Assembly (NCBI GenBank): GCA_028824685.1
Contig: JAPPCZ010000034.1
Coordinates: 124,001 to 188,000, forward strand
Length of the DNA: 64,000 bases
Origin: Candidatus Poribacteria bacterium
GTDB lineage: Bacteria; Poribacteria; WGA-4E; WGA-3G
Direction of reading: 5' to 3'
The notes under the pieces were generated by a model. That model did not search any database and was not told where the DNA came from. It saw only the letters and a list, made by a program, of their open reading frames with translations. Both the position numbers and the translations under genes were made by a program. Positions 1-8,108 of this stretch are shown here, in pieces (position 1 is the first letter of the stretch; each line of letters starts with the position of its first letter).

Positions 1-459
1 TCAAAAAATGAAATTCCACCCGGGGAGATAGGTACAGTTTTAGCGACCATGAAGATTTATCCTGGAAATGGCATGATGCAGGAATACATACACTTACATA
101 CGGATGATCCGACACAGAACACATTGACATTTACACTTACAGGACAAGCATTTACACCGCTCAAAACGTTGCCTGATATGGTAGCATTCGGGCAAAGAAA
201 ATTGCTTCTTAAAAACCCCATAACGAAGCGGGTTTCAATACACTTACAAAAGAATACGAAACTCCTGGCAGTGCGAACCGACTCAGAACATATTAAGGCA
301 ACATTGGAGACAAAGAGTGGTATTCCGCATGCAAATCTACAATTTATGCCGACCTTTCCTATTGGGAAACTTGGTCAATATCTTATGATAGACTATGAAC
401 ATAAAGGTCAGAAAGCCACCCACTTCGTCTACATTCATGGTGAAATATTAGAGAACTAA
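1..459 (+). CDS. DUF1573-like protein, C-terminal part (5' end outside window)
   Basis: The reading frame is open from base 1, so this is the last 152 codons of a longer protein; the ATG at 49 is internal. The visible part reads as the end of an Ig-like beta-sandwich: an IPPGEIG turn, then a Thr/Asn-rich strand IHLHTDDPTQN and TLTFTLTGQAF. That order is typical of DUF1573/ASH-like domains, which in family members are usually exported. A second strand-rich stretch of about 90 residues follows with no obvious motif. The function of DUF1573 proteins is not established. No gene follows for 424 bases, only palindromic repeats. Confidence 0.6.
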   Translation, partial: SKNEIPPGEIGTVLATMKIYPGNGMMQEYIHLHTDDPTQNTLTFTLTGQAFTPLKTLPDMVAFGQRKLLLKNPITKRVSIHLQKNTKLLAVRTDSEHIKATLETKSGIPHANLQFMPTFPIGKLGQYLMIDYEHKGQKATHFVYIHGEILEN

Positions 460-883
460 GGCATCACATTTGTGAGCAAATCCTCTCAACAAAAAATTGG
501 AATAGGCAGGGTTATTTAGTTTTCAAAATTTTCGATGTTTTTTGACTATTACGTTAATGTTATATGGCCTCTTGTCCGTGTCTTTAGTCCCGTAAGGGAC
601 GGAATGTTTATAGAGAATGTCGTCCATCCCCTCTTGAGTTCCGTAGGAACGACATAAAAAAATAAACATATCGTCCCTACGGGACTAAAGACAGATAGGA
701 CAACCGTTGCTATAAACATATCGTCCCTACGGGACTAAAGCAGTTACCCATATTCAGATAGGACTTATATTTTCAACTGTGGGTTTTCGCGTAAACTTTA
801 CCTGTCTACACTATAACTCTAAGTGATACACATCAACTAAAAATTCATAAAACTAATTAACTTTTTGGAATAGGAGATAAACC
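460..883. repeat. Intergenic cluster of 'GTCCC-TA-GGGAC' palindromic repeats (family A)
   Basis: This gene-free stretch holds four copies of one palindromic repeat: 583-613 (reverse orientation), about 636-657 (reverse, stem GTTCC/GGAAC), 661-690 and 711-740 (forward). The forward unit reads TATAAACATATC, stem GTCCC, loop TA, stem GGGAC, then TAAAG. The last two copies are 50 bp apart, start to start. Further copies lie at 5867, 5916, 9193 (interrupted), 54311 and 54362. Spacing is irregular and the units are themselves palindromes, so this is not CRISPR. The last ~100 bases before 884 must carry the promoter and RBS of the next gene. Confidence 0.8.
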
Positions 884-1876
884 TTGTATAAAAACGCAAT
901 CACAATTATTATAACATTGCTGTTTTTCGTTTCGGTATGCCCAGCAGCGGATATATCCGTAGAAGAATTGATCAACGGTGTGAATAAGGCACGGCTTACA
1001 ATCAAAAGCGGTGAAGTTTATTCCAAAACGATAGAAGAAAGTGAAGCACAAAAAACTGAGGAAGAGATCGCTGAATTGATCAAAATAGAAAAGAAAAAGG
1101 AATTGAAAAGAGTCAGCAACATTGTTGATGTTAAAAAGTATGAAGCAGAATATCTCAAAGCGAAACTTGAAGATAGTGCCCGAAGGTATCGTAAACACAA
1201 GGATATTATCCGGACGACGACACTCTTCAAAGTTCTGAGTGCAGGTGACTTATCCCACAAGCCTCAATACCAGTATAAATTGACGCGGGTTGACTCACCA
1301 GGAGTTCCTCTTGATGAGATGTCAAGCCGATTCAGACCGTCAGATGATATTTTTCTTCTCGTTTATGATAAGCAAACCCAAGTCCAAGAATCTATAGGAG
1401 ATATTATCTTTTCCTTAGATGATCCATCTGCTATTAGTTTTTATGATAGGACTCAACACGTAGGGTATCCTAATTTGCACTTTTCTGGTAGATCGGGTTA
1501 CTTTGTCCCATCCGATGCAAAACACATCGGAACAGAGAAGATTGACGGTATAGAATGCCATATCCTTGCATTTACAGCATCAGACAGTCGGAGAATCAAA
1601 ATTTGGGTTGATCCTGAAAAAGATTATGCAGTCCATAGGATAGACCATATACATCCCACAATGGAACTGGTCTTTTGGCGGAGTGTTTATAAACAGTTCG
1701 TTAAGTATGGAGATGTCTGGTTTCCCCAAGTTCATGTTGGTAATACTTTTTTCCGGGACGGTAGTGTAAGGAGAACGATAACAGATGAAGTGATTGATGC
1801 GGAATTTGATGTTGATTTTCCCGACGGTTTTTTTGAGTTTGAACGAGAATACTATAAGCCGCAGGATATGAGGTAG
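884..1876 (+). CDS. Exported LolA-like (outer-membrane lipoprotein-sorting fold) protein
   Basis: A 330-residue protein starting at TTG, chosen because TAGGAG lies 8 bases upstream and no ATG gives the signal peptide. Residues 1-22 form a signal peptide ending PAA. Residues 40-100 are Lys/Glu-rich and helical. The second half (about 210-325) has GTEKIDGIECHILAF and RIKIWVDPEKDYAVHRI, the pattern of LolA/LolB-like half-barrels that in this family bind lipid moieties in the periplasm. The stop codon TAG lies inside the first of two tandem 26-bp palindromes. The next gene, 87 bases downstream, encodes a membrane-bound sigma factor, so a role in its extracytoplasmic sensing is possible but inferred. 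Confidence 0.6.
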   Translation: MYKNAITIIITLLFFVSVCPAADISVEELINGVNKARLTIKSGEVYSKTIEESEAQKTEEEIAELIKIEKKKELKRVSNIVDVKKYEAEYLKAKLEDSARRYRKHKDIIRTTTLFKVLSAGDLSHKPQYQYKLTRVDSPGVPLDEMSSRFRPSDDIFLLVYDKQTQVQESIGDIIFSLDDPSAISFYDRTQHVGYPNLHFSGRSGYFVPSDAKHIGTEKIDGIECHILAFTASDSRRIKIWVDPEKDYAVHRIDHIHPTMELVFWRSVYKQFVKYGDVWFPQVHVGNTFFRDGSVRRTITDEVIDAEFDVDFPDGFFEFEREYYKPQDMR

Positions 1877-1923
1877 GAGCGATCTCCGAATCGCGATGGT
1901 AGGAGCGATCTCCGAATCGCGAT
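1872..1923 (-). repeat. Two head-to-tail copies of a 26-bp palindromic repeat (family B)
   Basis: Two perfect copies (1872-1897 and 1898-1923) abut without spacer. Read on the minus strand each is stem GCGAT, loop TCGGAG, stem ATCGC, then TCCTACC. The same unit occurs singly at 57721-57750. The first copy supplies the TAG stop of the preceding gene. Both lie between the LolA-like gene and the sigma-propeller gene. Confidence 0.85.
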
Positions 1924-1963
1924 TGCATTCCTACAATACGCGGCAAAATTACGAGGTAGCAAT

Positions 1964-4870
1964 ATGGAAAATAACATTGTCCAGCTGATACACAGGATTT
2001 TGACTGGTGAAGAGGAAGCATTTAGCCTATTAGTCCAGAAGTATCAGAAGAGAATCCACGCCCTTGCTTGGCGGAAGATTGGTGACTACCATATCGCCCA
2101 AGAGATAACACAAGATACCTTCATCCAAGTATATAATAACCTGTCCAAACTAAAGAATCCAAAACTGTTTGATGGATGGCTTTTCGTTATTACAAACAAT
2201 CTATGCAAAAATTGGCTCGAAAGGAATAAAGACACGATGCCGTTTTTGGAAGATGTCTCAATTGAAGAAAAAAATAGAACTTATTATACACAATACCAAT
2301 CAGAGCAACGTATGACGGAAATCAGAGAACATTACCGTGAAGTTGCCAAGAAACTTTTGGAAAAATTGCCAGAGAGTGAACGCACTGTCATTACCCTCTA
2401 TTATCTCAGTGAAATGTCCGTAAAAGATATAGGTAATTTCTTAGGTGTATCCGCCAATACCATCAAAAGTAGGCTGCATCGGGCAAGAAACAGGTTACAA
2501 GGGGAAGAACATCTCTTGATTTCCGAAGCACTTGGTGGTTTACAACTCTCTACAGATCTCACTGAAAGCATCATGAAGCAGATTGCAGACATAAAACCGA
2601 CACCACAAGTAGCAAAACCATTACTACCGTGGATGGCTTTTGGCACTGCTGCGGTCTTGGTTATATTATTGTTAGGTGCGATGAGTCAACGACTGGGTCT
2701 TATTCAAAAACCTTATGACTTAAATGCCCAATCAGAACCGACGATTGAAATTGTTGAATCTCCTATACACCTTGATACTGTTTCTAAACCTGCCTTGCAC
2801 AATCAAGTGGGGAAGAGTATTCTTGATGGTAATGTTGATAATGATGAGTCACAAGCATCTGAAGCGGTCTTAGTCAATAATGCACGCGAGAATGTTACGC
2901 ATTTATCATCGCAATGGAAACAGACAAATATACCGCAAGGAGATCCCGTCTATAATCTCTTTGCTACCTCAAATGGTAATCTCTACGCATTTTCATGGAC
3001 TGGTGTTTACAAATTAAACAAAGGCACAACATCATGGAGAAATATCAACGCCAGTATACCTACAAGTATCATCGGGGCGCCAATCGCTGAATATCGGGAT
3101 ACGCTATATGTTGTCGGTAGCGATAATATATACACGTCAACTGACGATAGCACCTCATGGCAAGTATTTTCTTCTCGTCCAATTGGGAAACCTATTGGAT
3201 TGGTCATAATGGATAAAACATTCGAACGACAATCACGCACAAATTTTATTATGTATATTGCCATGCGGGATAAAGGTGTATTTCGGTCTACCGATGCTGG
3301 TAGAAAGTGGATTCCACTCAATGATAAGTTGAATAATAAGAAGATTACAGCAGTCGCCGCGATGGGGAATGCTGTGTTTATTGGCACGAACCAAGGGCTT
3401 TATCGCTTGATTTTAGATGATTTGGAACGATTATCTGTGGTAGATGATACCGACAACGCAGTCCATGCATTGGCAGTTGATGAGAATAACCTTTATGTAG
3501 CAACAGGGCAAGATTTTCTTACCAATGACTTTTCCGATACAAAGAATAGAGGTGCTCGTAGGATATTCCACTCAACGAACCTTGGTATGACGTGGACTGA
3601 TATAACGCCTAAAGATAAATATTTCATGATAGGCACATCACCTGCAAGTCCTACTCGTATTATGGCAAAAGGTCCGACGTTGTTCGTTTTAGGTGTTCCA
3701 ACTTTCCAATCAACAGATGCGGGGCAAACGTGGGCAAACCTTGGATTTGACACAAAATCATCACCGTCAGCACATGCTACAGTTATAGCGATAGATGAGA
3801 ATACTTTTTACAAATTGGATAAGTTCAGCATTCATCGCACAGTTGATAGTGGCACAACGTGGCACTCTTTCATGGATGGAATTGTAGGAACAGATGTTCA
3901 AGAGTTGATTTCATTTAACGATCGACTCTATGTATATACAGGTAGCGACATTTATGAAACGATGGACAACGAGAAAATATGGGTGCCGGTGCGTTTTGAT
4001 TATGGGCAGTTCACATCCGAACAACTTGGACAGTCAGGGTCTTTTGTTCATCATCTTACGGATTCCAAGTTTGTGATTGTTGGCAAATCTCTTTACTTAA
4101 TTTCATCGCAAGGTGAGGATTTAGACATTTTCCGTTTACGCATAGGTGAAGCTGCGTTTTCATTGGTTCAAAGGATATCTTCTCGGGAACTGTGGAAAAA
4201 CGCCAAATCATCCACTACACTGCTCTCTGAAGGAATACAGGATATCGTATTCACAGAAAATAACACAATTTTCATACCATATAAAAATAGGCTTTTAAAA
4301 TGGGATACGGACAGTTTAATATTTACGGACACCGGCTTGATAGATACAAACAAACACCCTGATCATGAAATGGATAATGGGTTCAAGGTAGCTGCTGCAT
4401 CACAAACCGTCTATGTCGGTAAACGAGATGGGAAACTATTCCAATCCATCAATGGCGGAGAAAGTTGGAGGGACATAACGTTGAGTCTACCCTCAACCTT
4501 TACCCATATTAAGGATATCGTATTTGCGAATATGAAGGTATATGTAGCAACAGATAAAGGAGTCTTATGTTCGCAAACTGGCGAATATTGGCGTCCGCTC
4601 ACCGATAATGTTGGAACACATATCGTCATAGATAAACTCGCTGTAAATGGATTAAGTTTATATGGTGTTGGGGATATGGGCATTTACCGCTTAGATTCTG
4701 ATAGTAAATGGAATCAGTTTTCTTCAAGTATCCCTGATAAAGTGCTATCTGTAGCGGTGAGTAGTGATAAACTTTATATTGCTACAAAACAGCACGGGAT
4801 TTTCCATATTTTGCTTGAGGAAAAACTTCTAAATATGGGTAATGTCATTAGCTCCCGTTCTACAAATTAA
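1964..4870 (+). CDS. Membrane-tethered ECF sigma factor fused to an extracytoplasmic Asp-box beta-propeller
   Basis: A single uninterrupted 968-codon frame with an ATG start. Residues ~10-85 are sigma region 2 (QEITQDTFIQVYNNL, FDGWLFVITNN) and ~130-178 region 4 (LPESERTVITLYYLSEMS, then the HTH with NTIKSRLHRAR). A transmembrane helix lies at ~221-241. After a ~80-residue polar linker, ~325-950 forms a propeller with about nine Asp-box/BNR-like repeats, for example VFRSTDAGRKW, IFHSTNLGMTW, TFQSTDAGQTW, IHRTVDSGTTW and LFQSINGGESW. ECF sigmas are normally ~200 residues and held by a separate anti-sigma. Here the sensor, membrane anchor and sigma are one chain. How the sigma is released is unknown. 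The 3' end overlaps the convergent methyltransferase gene by 11 bases. Confidence 0.85.
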   Translation: MENNIVQLIHRILTGEEEAFSLLVQKYQKRIHALAWRKIGDYHIAQEITQDTFIQVYNNLSKLKNPKLFDGWLFVITNNLCKNWLERNKDTMPFLEDVSIEEKNRTYYTQYQSEQRMTEIREHYREVAKKLLEKLPESERTVITLYYLSEMSVKDIGNFLGVSANTIKSRLHRARNRLQGEEHLLISEALGGLQLSTDLTESIMKQIADIKPTPQVAKPLLPWMAFGTAAVLVILLLGAMSQRLGLIQKPYDLNAQSEPTIEIVESPIHLDTVSKPALHNQVGKSILDGNVDNDESQASEAVLVNNARENVTHLSSQWKQTNIPQGDPVYNLFATSNGNLYAFSWTGVYKLNKGTTSWRNINASIPTSIIGAPIAEYRDTLYVVGSDNIYTSTDDSTSWQVFSSRPIGKPIGLVIMDKTFERQSRTNFIMYIAMRDKGVFRSTDAGRKWIPLNDKLNNKKITAVAAMGNAVFIGTNQGLYRLILDDLERLSVVDDTDNAVHALAVDENNLYVATGQDFLTNDFSDTKNRGARRIFHSTNLGMTWTDITPKDKYFMIGTSPASPTRIMAKGPTLFVLGVPTFQSTDAGQTWANLGFDTKSSPSAHATVIAIDENTFYKLDKFSIHRTVDSGTTWHSFMDGIVGTDVQELISFNDRLYVYTGSDIYETMDNEKIWVPVRFDYGQFTSEQLGQSGSFVHHLTDSKFVIVGKSLYLISSQGEDLDIFRLRIGEAAFSLVQRISSRELWKNAKSSTTLLSEGIQDIVFTENNTIFIPYKNRLLKWDTDSLIFTDTGLIDTNKHPDHEMDNGFKVAAASQTVYVGKRDGKLFQSINGGESWRDITLSLPSTFTHIKDIVFANMKVYVATDKGVLCSQTGEYWRPLTDNVGTHIVIDKLAVNGLSLYGVGDMGIYRLDSDSKWNQFSSSIPDKVLSVAVSSDKLYIATKQHGIFHILLEEKLLNMGNVISSRSTN

Positions 4871-5567
4871 GAACACATTTTATTCTTTCACGCGCTATTT
4901 TTGCATAGTTTGTGTCTAAGTCACAACCAGCGAATCTACGGGAATTTCTAATAGCGGCAACACCTGTAGTGCCTGAACCGAGAAACGGATCAACAACCAG
5001 ATCTCCCATGTTACTATGTTTGCAAACTAATTCTTCAAAAAGTGATAAAGGTTTTTGCGTTGGGTGCACCCTATTTCCATTGTGGCGCGGGATAGGATAT
5101 TCATAGACACCAGAATCATATTCGCTATTGAAGGTAGGTTTGCCCACTTTTACTCCCGTAACTGCTACTTCTCTACTATTGGACAGATAGGTTGCCCTCA
5201 TATTCAGCGGTACAGGATTAGTTTTTTGCCAGATAATCAACCGAATCATCTTAAAGCCAGCAGATTCCATCGCTTCTTTTAACCTATCTATTTTCCAAAT
5301 GTCATACCAAACAATAGCAGTTCCCCCGCGCCGTAAAGCATCGTAAAACGATATTGCCATATCTTCAAGGTTTACTTCAATTTGGTCCCACTGCCCAAAG
5401 TCCATACTCACAGCGAACCTTTTCTCGCCTTTTTTTACAGACTTAAATCCTGTCTTTTTGCTTATGCAGTATGGCGGATCAGTTAAGATAAGGTCAACTG
5501 ATTTTGCTGGTAAAGAGGTAATAAAATCTTGATAATCAGCCGTCTCAACGTGAAAATCCCGAAGCAT
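4860..5567 (-). CDS. Orphan site-specific DNA methyltransferase (beta-class, probably N6-adenine)
   Basis: This 235-residue enzyme transfers methyl from S-adenosylmethionine to DNA. The catalytic motif DPPY is at residues 30-33, ahead of the AdoMet-binding DPFLGSGTTG near residue 195, which is the beta-class order. HPTQKP, a conserved stretch of this family, lies between. DPPY favours N6-adenine over N4-cytosine. Length is short but complete for YhdJ/Dam-like enzymes. RBS AGGAG precedes the ATG. No restriction endonuclease gene adjoins: the neighbours are the convergent sigma-propeller gene and a repeat region. It is probably a solitary regulatory or phage-derived methylase. Confidence 0.85.
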   Translation of the reverse strand: MLRDFHVETADYQDFITSLPAKSVDLILTDPPYCISKKTGFKSVKKGEKRFAVSMDFGQWDQIEVNLEDMAISFYDALRRGGTAIVWYDIWKIDRLKEAMESAGFKMIRLIIWQKTNPVPLNMRATYLSNSREVAVTGVKVGKPTFNSEYDSGVYEYPIPRHNGNRVHPTQKPLSLFEELVCKHSNMGDLVVDPFLGSGTTGVAAIRNSRRFAGCDLDTNYAKIARERIKCVLNL

Positions 5568-5597
5568 AACGGAAGCACTCCTATAAAAACATTATAA

Positions 5598-5752
5598 TAA
5601 CGTGAGTTTGATAAATAGTTAGGACTTCCATATTTCCTCTTAAAGTCCCCCTGATAAGGGGGTTAAAAACACCAAAATAACGATTTTTTAAGCAAATATG
5701 TCCATTCCCTGTTCAATTTGCGCCCGTCATTTTAATTATCAAACTCACGTTA
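5598..5752. repeat. 155-bp element bounded by 17-bp perfect inverted repeats
   Basis: TAACGTGAGTTTGATAA at 5598-5614 is repeated in perfect inversion at 5736-5752, and both ends are flanked by TTATAA-like sequence. The interior carries a smaller hairpin, CCCCC-tgata-GGGGG, near 5647-5663 and no reading frame. It sits 30 bases upstream of the methyltransferase start, so it probably forms part of that gene's leader or promoter region. A non-autonomous transposon (MITE) or a large regulatory cruciform are both possible. Confidence 0.6.
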
Positions 5753-5780
5753 TAATAGCGTTAATTCTCTTAGTACTTTA

Positions 5781-6002
5781 CGAGTTGTGCTAAATAATTA
5801 TTTGTAAAATATTGTGTCACAATTACATAGCGTTTTGTTAGTTTTATCATTAGTTGATTCCTTTTTCAGTCCCGTAGGGACGATATGTTTATAGAAAAAC
5901 GTTAAATACCCTATGTTTAGTCCCGTAGGGACGATATGTTTATAGGACAAAAGCTAATATCTGTGAAAACATCAAAAACAAATAGTTAACTGGCACAAGT
6001 CG
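5781..6002. mobile_element. 222-bp MITE copy 1 with terminal inverted repeats and target-site duplication
   Basis: The ends CGAGTTGTGCTAAATAA and TTAACTGGCACAAGTCG are imperfect inverted repeats. The identical 11-bp sequence TTAGTACTTTA lies just outside both ends (5770-5780 and 6003-6013), the signature of transposition. A second copy lies at 9108-9313, with similar interior text such as CATTAGTTGA and CAAAAACAA.TAGTTAACTGGC. The interior holds two family-A palindromes (5867-5894, 5916-5945) and no ORF. A transposase must act in trans; none is in this window. Confidence 0.8.
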
Positions 6003-6013
6003 TTAGTACTTTA

Positions 6014-6518
6014 TATTTTAATATAATCAGACACATTGAGTCCACTATATTTTTGGGTAGTCTCAATTTGCAAGGGTGTGTAAAGTTTTTGTCAACGATT
6101 ATTTTTGAGAATTAACTTGACAAACCAATATATTTGTGTTAATATTATTATCACATAATTAAATAATGTTCTCAATACACTCAAAATTTCTAATGAATAA
6201 AGAGAAGAAAAACAAAAAAGCTGAAAAATCACGTCACATTCCTTGTCCTGACTGGGTTTTCGCACGTCACTAGGACGTGCAAAACGTCCTAAATGTGACG
6301 TGTAACGTCCTAAATGTGACGTGTAACGTCCTAAATGTGACGTGCAAACGTCCTAATTGAAGGTGTCCATCGGGAAGGCGAAGCGAAACTCAACCGACAA
6401 TATGCTTTGTACCAAAACTTTTTTACACACCCGATTTGCAAGTTTTGGTTGAAAACCACATATTAATCTGATAAACTGTATATACTATAACCAACTCCAT
6501 AATTGTTAAAGGGGCGAT
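6014..6518 (+). promoter_or_regulatory. hflX upstream region with inverted ends and 21-bp tandem repeats
   Basis: A possible promoter lies at 6117-6145 (TTGACA, 17 bp, TAATAT). At 6284-6346 three 21-bp units of ACGTCCTAAATGTGACGTGT(A/C) follow head to tail, with a fourth partial unit to 6360 and a diverged one at 6262-6282. Each unit carries ACGTC...GACGT inverted halves. The block is bounded by imperfect inverted repeats containing GGGTGTGTAAA (around 6074-6084 and, inverted, 6424-6434). The RBS of hflX is GGGGCG before the ATG at 6519. Whether the array is a protein-binding site or a mobile-repeat remnant cannot be told from sequence. Confidence 0.5.
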
Positions 6519-7832
6519 ATGCAAGAACTTTACGATACACAAGCACCAAATCCACCTTCTCGTGCAATTCTTGTCGGTGTAAAACTGCGAGATGCCTTGA
6601 TGCACGAAACAGAGGAATCGCTGCAAGAACTCCGACAGCTGACAGAAACTGCGGGGATTGAAGTCGTGTGTGAGACAATTCAGTCGCGCAACGTGCCGAA
6701 TGCAACCTATTTTATTGGAGAAGGTAAGGTTGAAGAACTTAAAGATGTCGCAGCAGAACTTGAAGCGGATGCTATCATTTTTGATGAAGAATTATCACCT
6801 GCACAGACACGGAATATTGAGAATATGCTTGATATTGCGACTGTGGACAGAACGGGTCTTATCCTACAGGTGTTCGCACAGCGCGCATTAACCAGTGAAG
6901 CACGGTTACAAGTCGCCTTAGCACAATTGGAATATGCGCTCCCGCGACTCACACGGATGTGGACACACCTTTCACGGATCGCAACCAGTGGTGGTAGCGG
7001 TAGTGGGGCATTGCGTGGTCCCGGTGAAACGCAGCTTGAGATGGACCGTCGGTGGGTTCGCAGGCAAATTTCTCAAGTCAAAAAAGCGTTAGAAACGGTT
7101 GAAAAACGGCGACAGGTGCAACGTCAAAACCGTTCAGAAAAAATCAAAGTATCTCTCGTAGGATATACCAACGCTGGTAAATCAACCCTCTTTAATACAT
7201 TAACAGGCGAAAATGTCTTGGCAGAAGACAAACTGTTTGCCACCTTAGATTCAACCACACGGCGGGTAAATTTACCAGAAAATCAAAACATTCTATTAAG
7301 CGATACCGTCGGTTTTATCAAGAAGTTACCGCATCAACTCGTTGCTGCATTCAAAGCAACTTTAGAAGAGGTTACAGAGGCTGATCTGTTGTTGCATGTC
7401 GTTGATATTAGCCATCCAGAAGCAGAAGCACAAATCGCTGCAGTAGACACGGTGCTTCAAGAATTGGATGCTTCAGATATTCCGATGGTCATGGTATTCA
7501 ATAAAATAGATCAACTTGAAAAAGAAGACCAACTACATATTCTGAAAGCCCGTTATCCAGAGGCAATATCCATCTCTGCGCAGCGGGGAGATGGTATTGA
7601 AACGCTGACAGAGACCTTAGCACAACGTTTCGCTTCGCACGGTGCAATGCTCAATCTGAGTATCCCTTATACGGACGGAAAAGCATTGGATATGCTCTAT
7701 AAGCATGGTACGGTGTTAGGCACGGAATATGCTGAGGATGCTGTTCATGTCAAGGCACGTCTGCCGGGTCGTTATCTCAAATCAGTCTTACAATTTTCGG
7801 TTAAGGATACAGAGACTCCGAGCTACAATTAA
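6519..7832 (+). CDS. hflX: GTPase HflX
   Basis: This is a ribosome-associated GTPase of the Obg-HflX superfamily; in characterised bacteria it splits stalled or heat-damaged 70S ribosomes. The 437 residues comprise an N-terminal nucleotide-binding-like domain (1-~150, with YFIGEGK and DRTGLILQVFAQRA), the glycine-rich linker SGGSGSGALRGPGETQLE typical of HflX, and a G domain with P-loop GYTNAGKST (215-223), DTVGFI and NKID. The C-terminal ~60 residues are the short domain usual in the family. Length is normal. It appears to have its own promoter region and is followed closely by two small co-directional genes. Confidence 0.95.
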   Translation: MQELYDTQAPNPPSRAILVGVKLRDALMHETEESLQELRQLTETAGIEVVCETIQSRNVPNATYFIGEGKVEELKDVAAELEADAIIFDEELSPAQTRNIENMLDIATVDRTGLILQVFAQRALTSEARLQVALAQLEYALPRLTRMWTHLSRIATSGGSGSGALRGPGETQLEMDRRWVRRQISQVKKALETVEKRRQVQRQNRSEKIKVSLVGYTNAGKSTLFNTLTGENVLAEDKLFATLDSTTRRVNLPENQNILLSDTVGFIKKLPHQLVAAFKATLEEVTEADLLLHVVDISHPEAEAQIAAVDTVLQELDASDIPMVMVFNKIDQLEKEDQLHILKARYPEAISISAQRGDGIETLTETLAQRFASHGAMLNLSIPYTDGKALDMLYKHGTVLGTEYAEDAVHVKARLPGRYLKSVLQFSVKDTETPSYN

Positions 7833-7853
7833 TGTGGGTATTGTGTGGTAATC

Positions 7854-8108
7854 ATGGTATGGTTAGACAGTATTGAGATCGGACACGACTTGCAGATCTG
7901 TCCAGATTGTAATCGTGAATATGAAGTACTTGAACAGTTTTTAGGAGAAACCCAAGATAGACTTACAGATTGGATTGATGCTGTTTTTAACGACACATAT
8001 TATATTGAACTTCGGTGTCCACAATGTCTTGAAACACGCTACTTGTGCATACAGGCGTTGACACCTACGCAGTTTTATACTGAAAAGGAGAAAGAAAACA
8101 AAAAATGA
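7854..8108 (+). CDS. Small protein with two CPxC zinc-ribbon knuckles
   Basis: An 84-residue protein (87 if the GTG at 7845 is used; neither start has a clear Shine-Dalgarno). CPDC near residue 17 and CPQC near residue 59 are spaced as the two knuckles of a zinc ribbon, with an acidic amphipathic segment between. I do not recognise the family. Its TGA overlaps the ATG of the next gene by four bases (ATGA), so it is translationally coupled to the sugar-isomerase-like protein. It begins 21 bases after hflX, suggesting a three-gene operon. Confidence 0.65.
   Translation: MVWLDSIEIGHDLQICPDCNREYEVLEQFLGETQDRLTDWIDAVFNDTYYIELRCPQCLETRYLCIQALTPTQFYTEKEKENKK

Noticed and set aside
583..740. Possible CRISPR array (repeated ~30-bp units with unique sequence between)
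   Set aside because: Units occur in both orientations, spacing is irregular, each unit is itself palindromic and the same units are scattered over the window; no cas genes.
6193..6273. 26-residue frame MNKEKKNKKAEKSRH... upstream of hflX
   Set aside because: No Shine-Dalgarno, and its 3' half coincides with the tandem-repeat array; probably chance.
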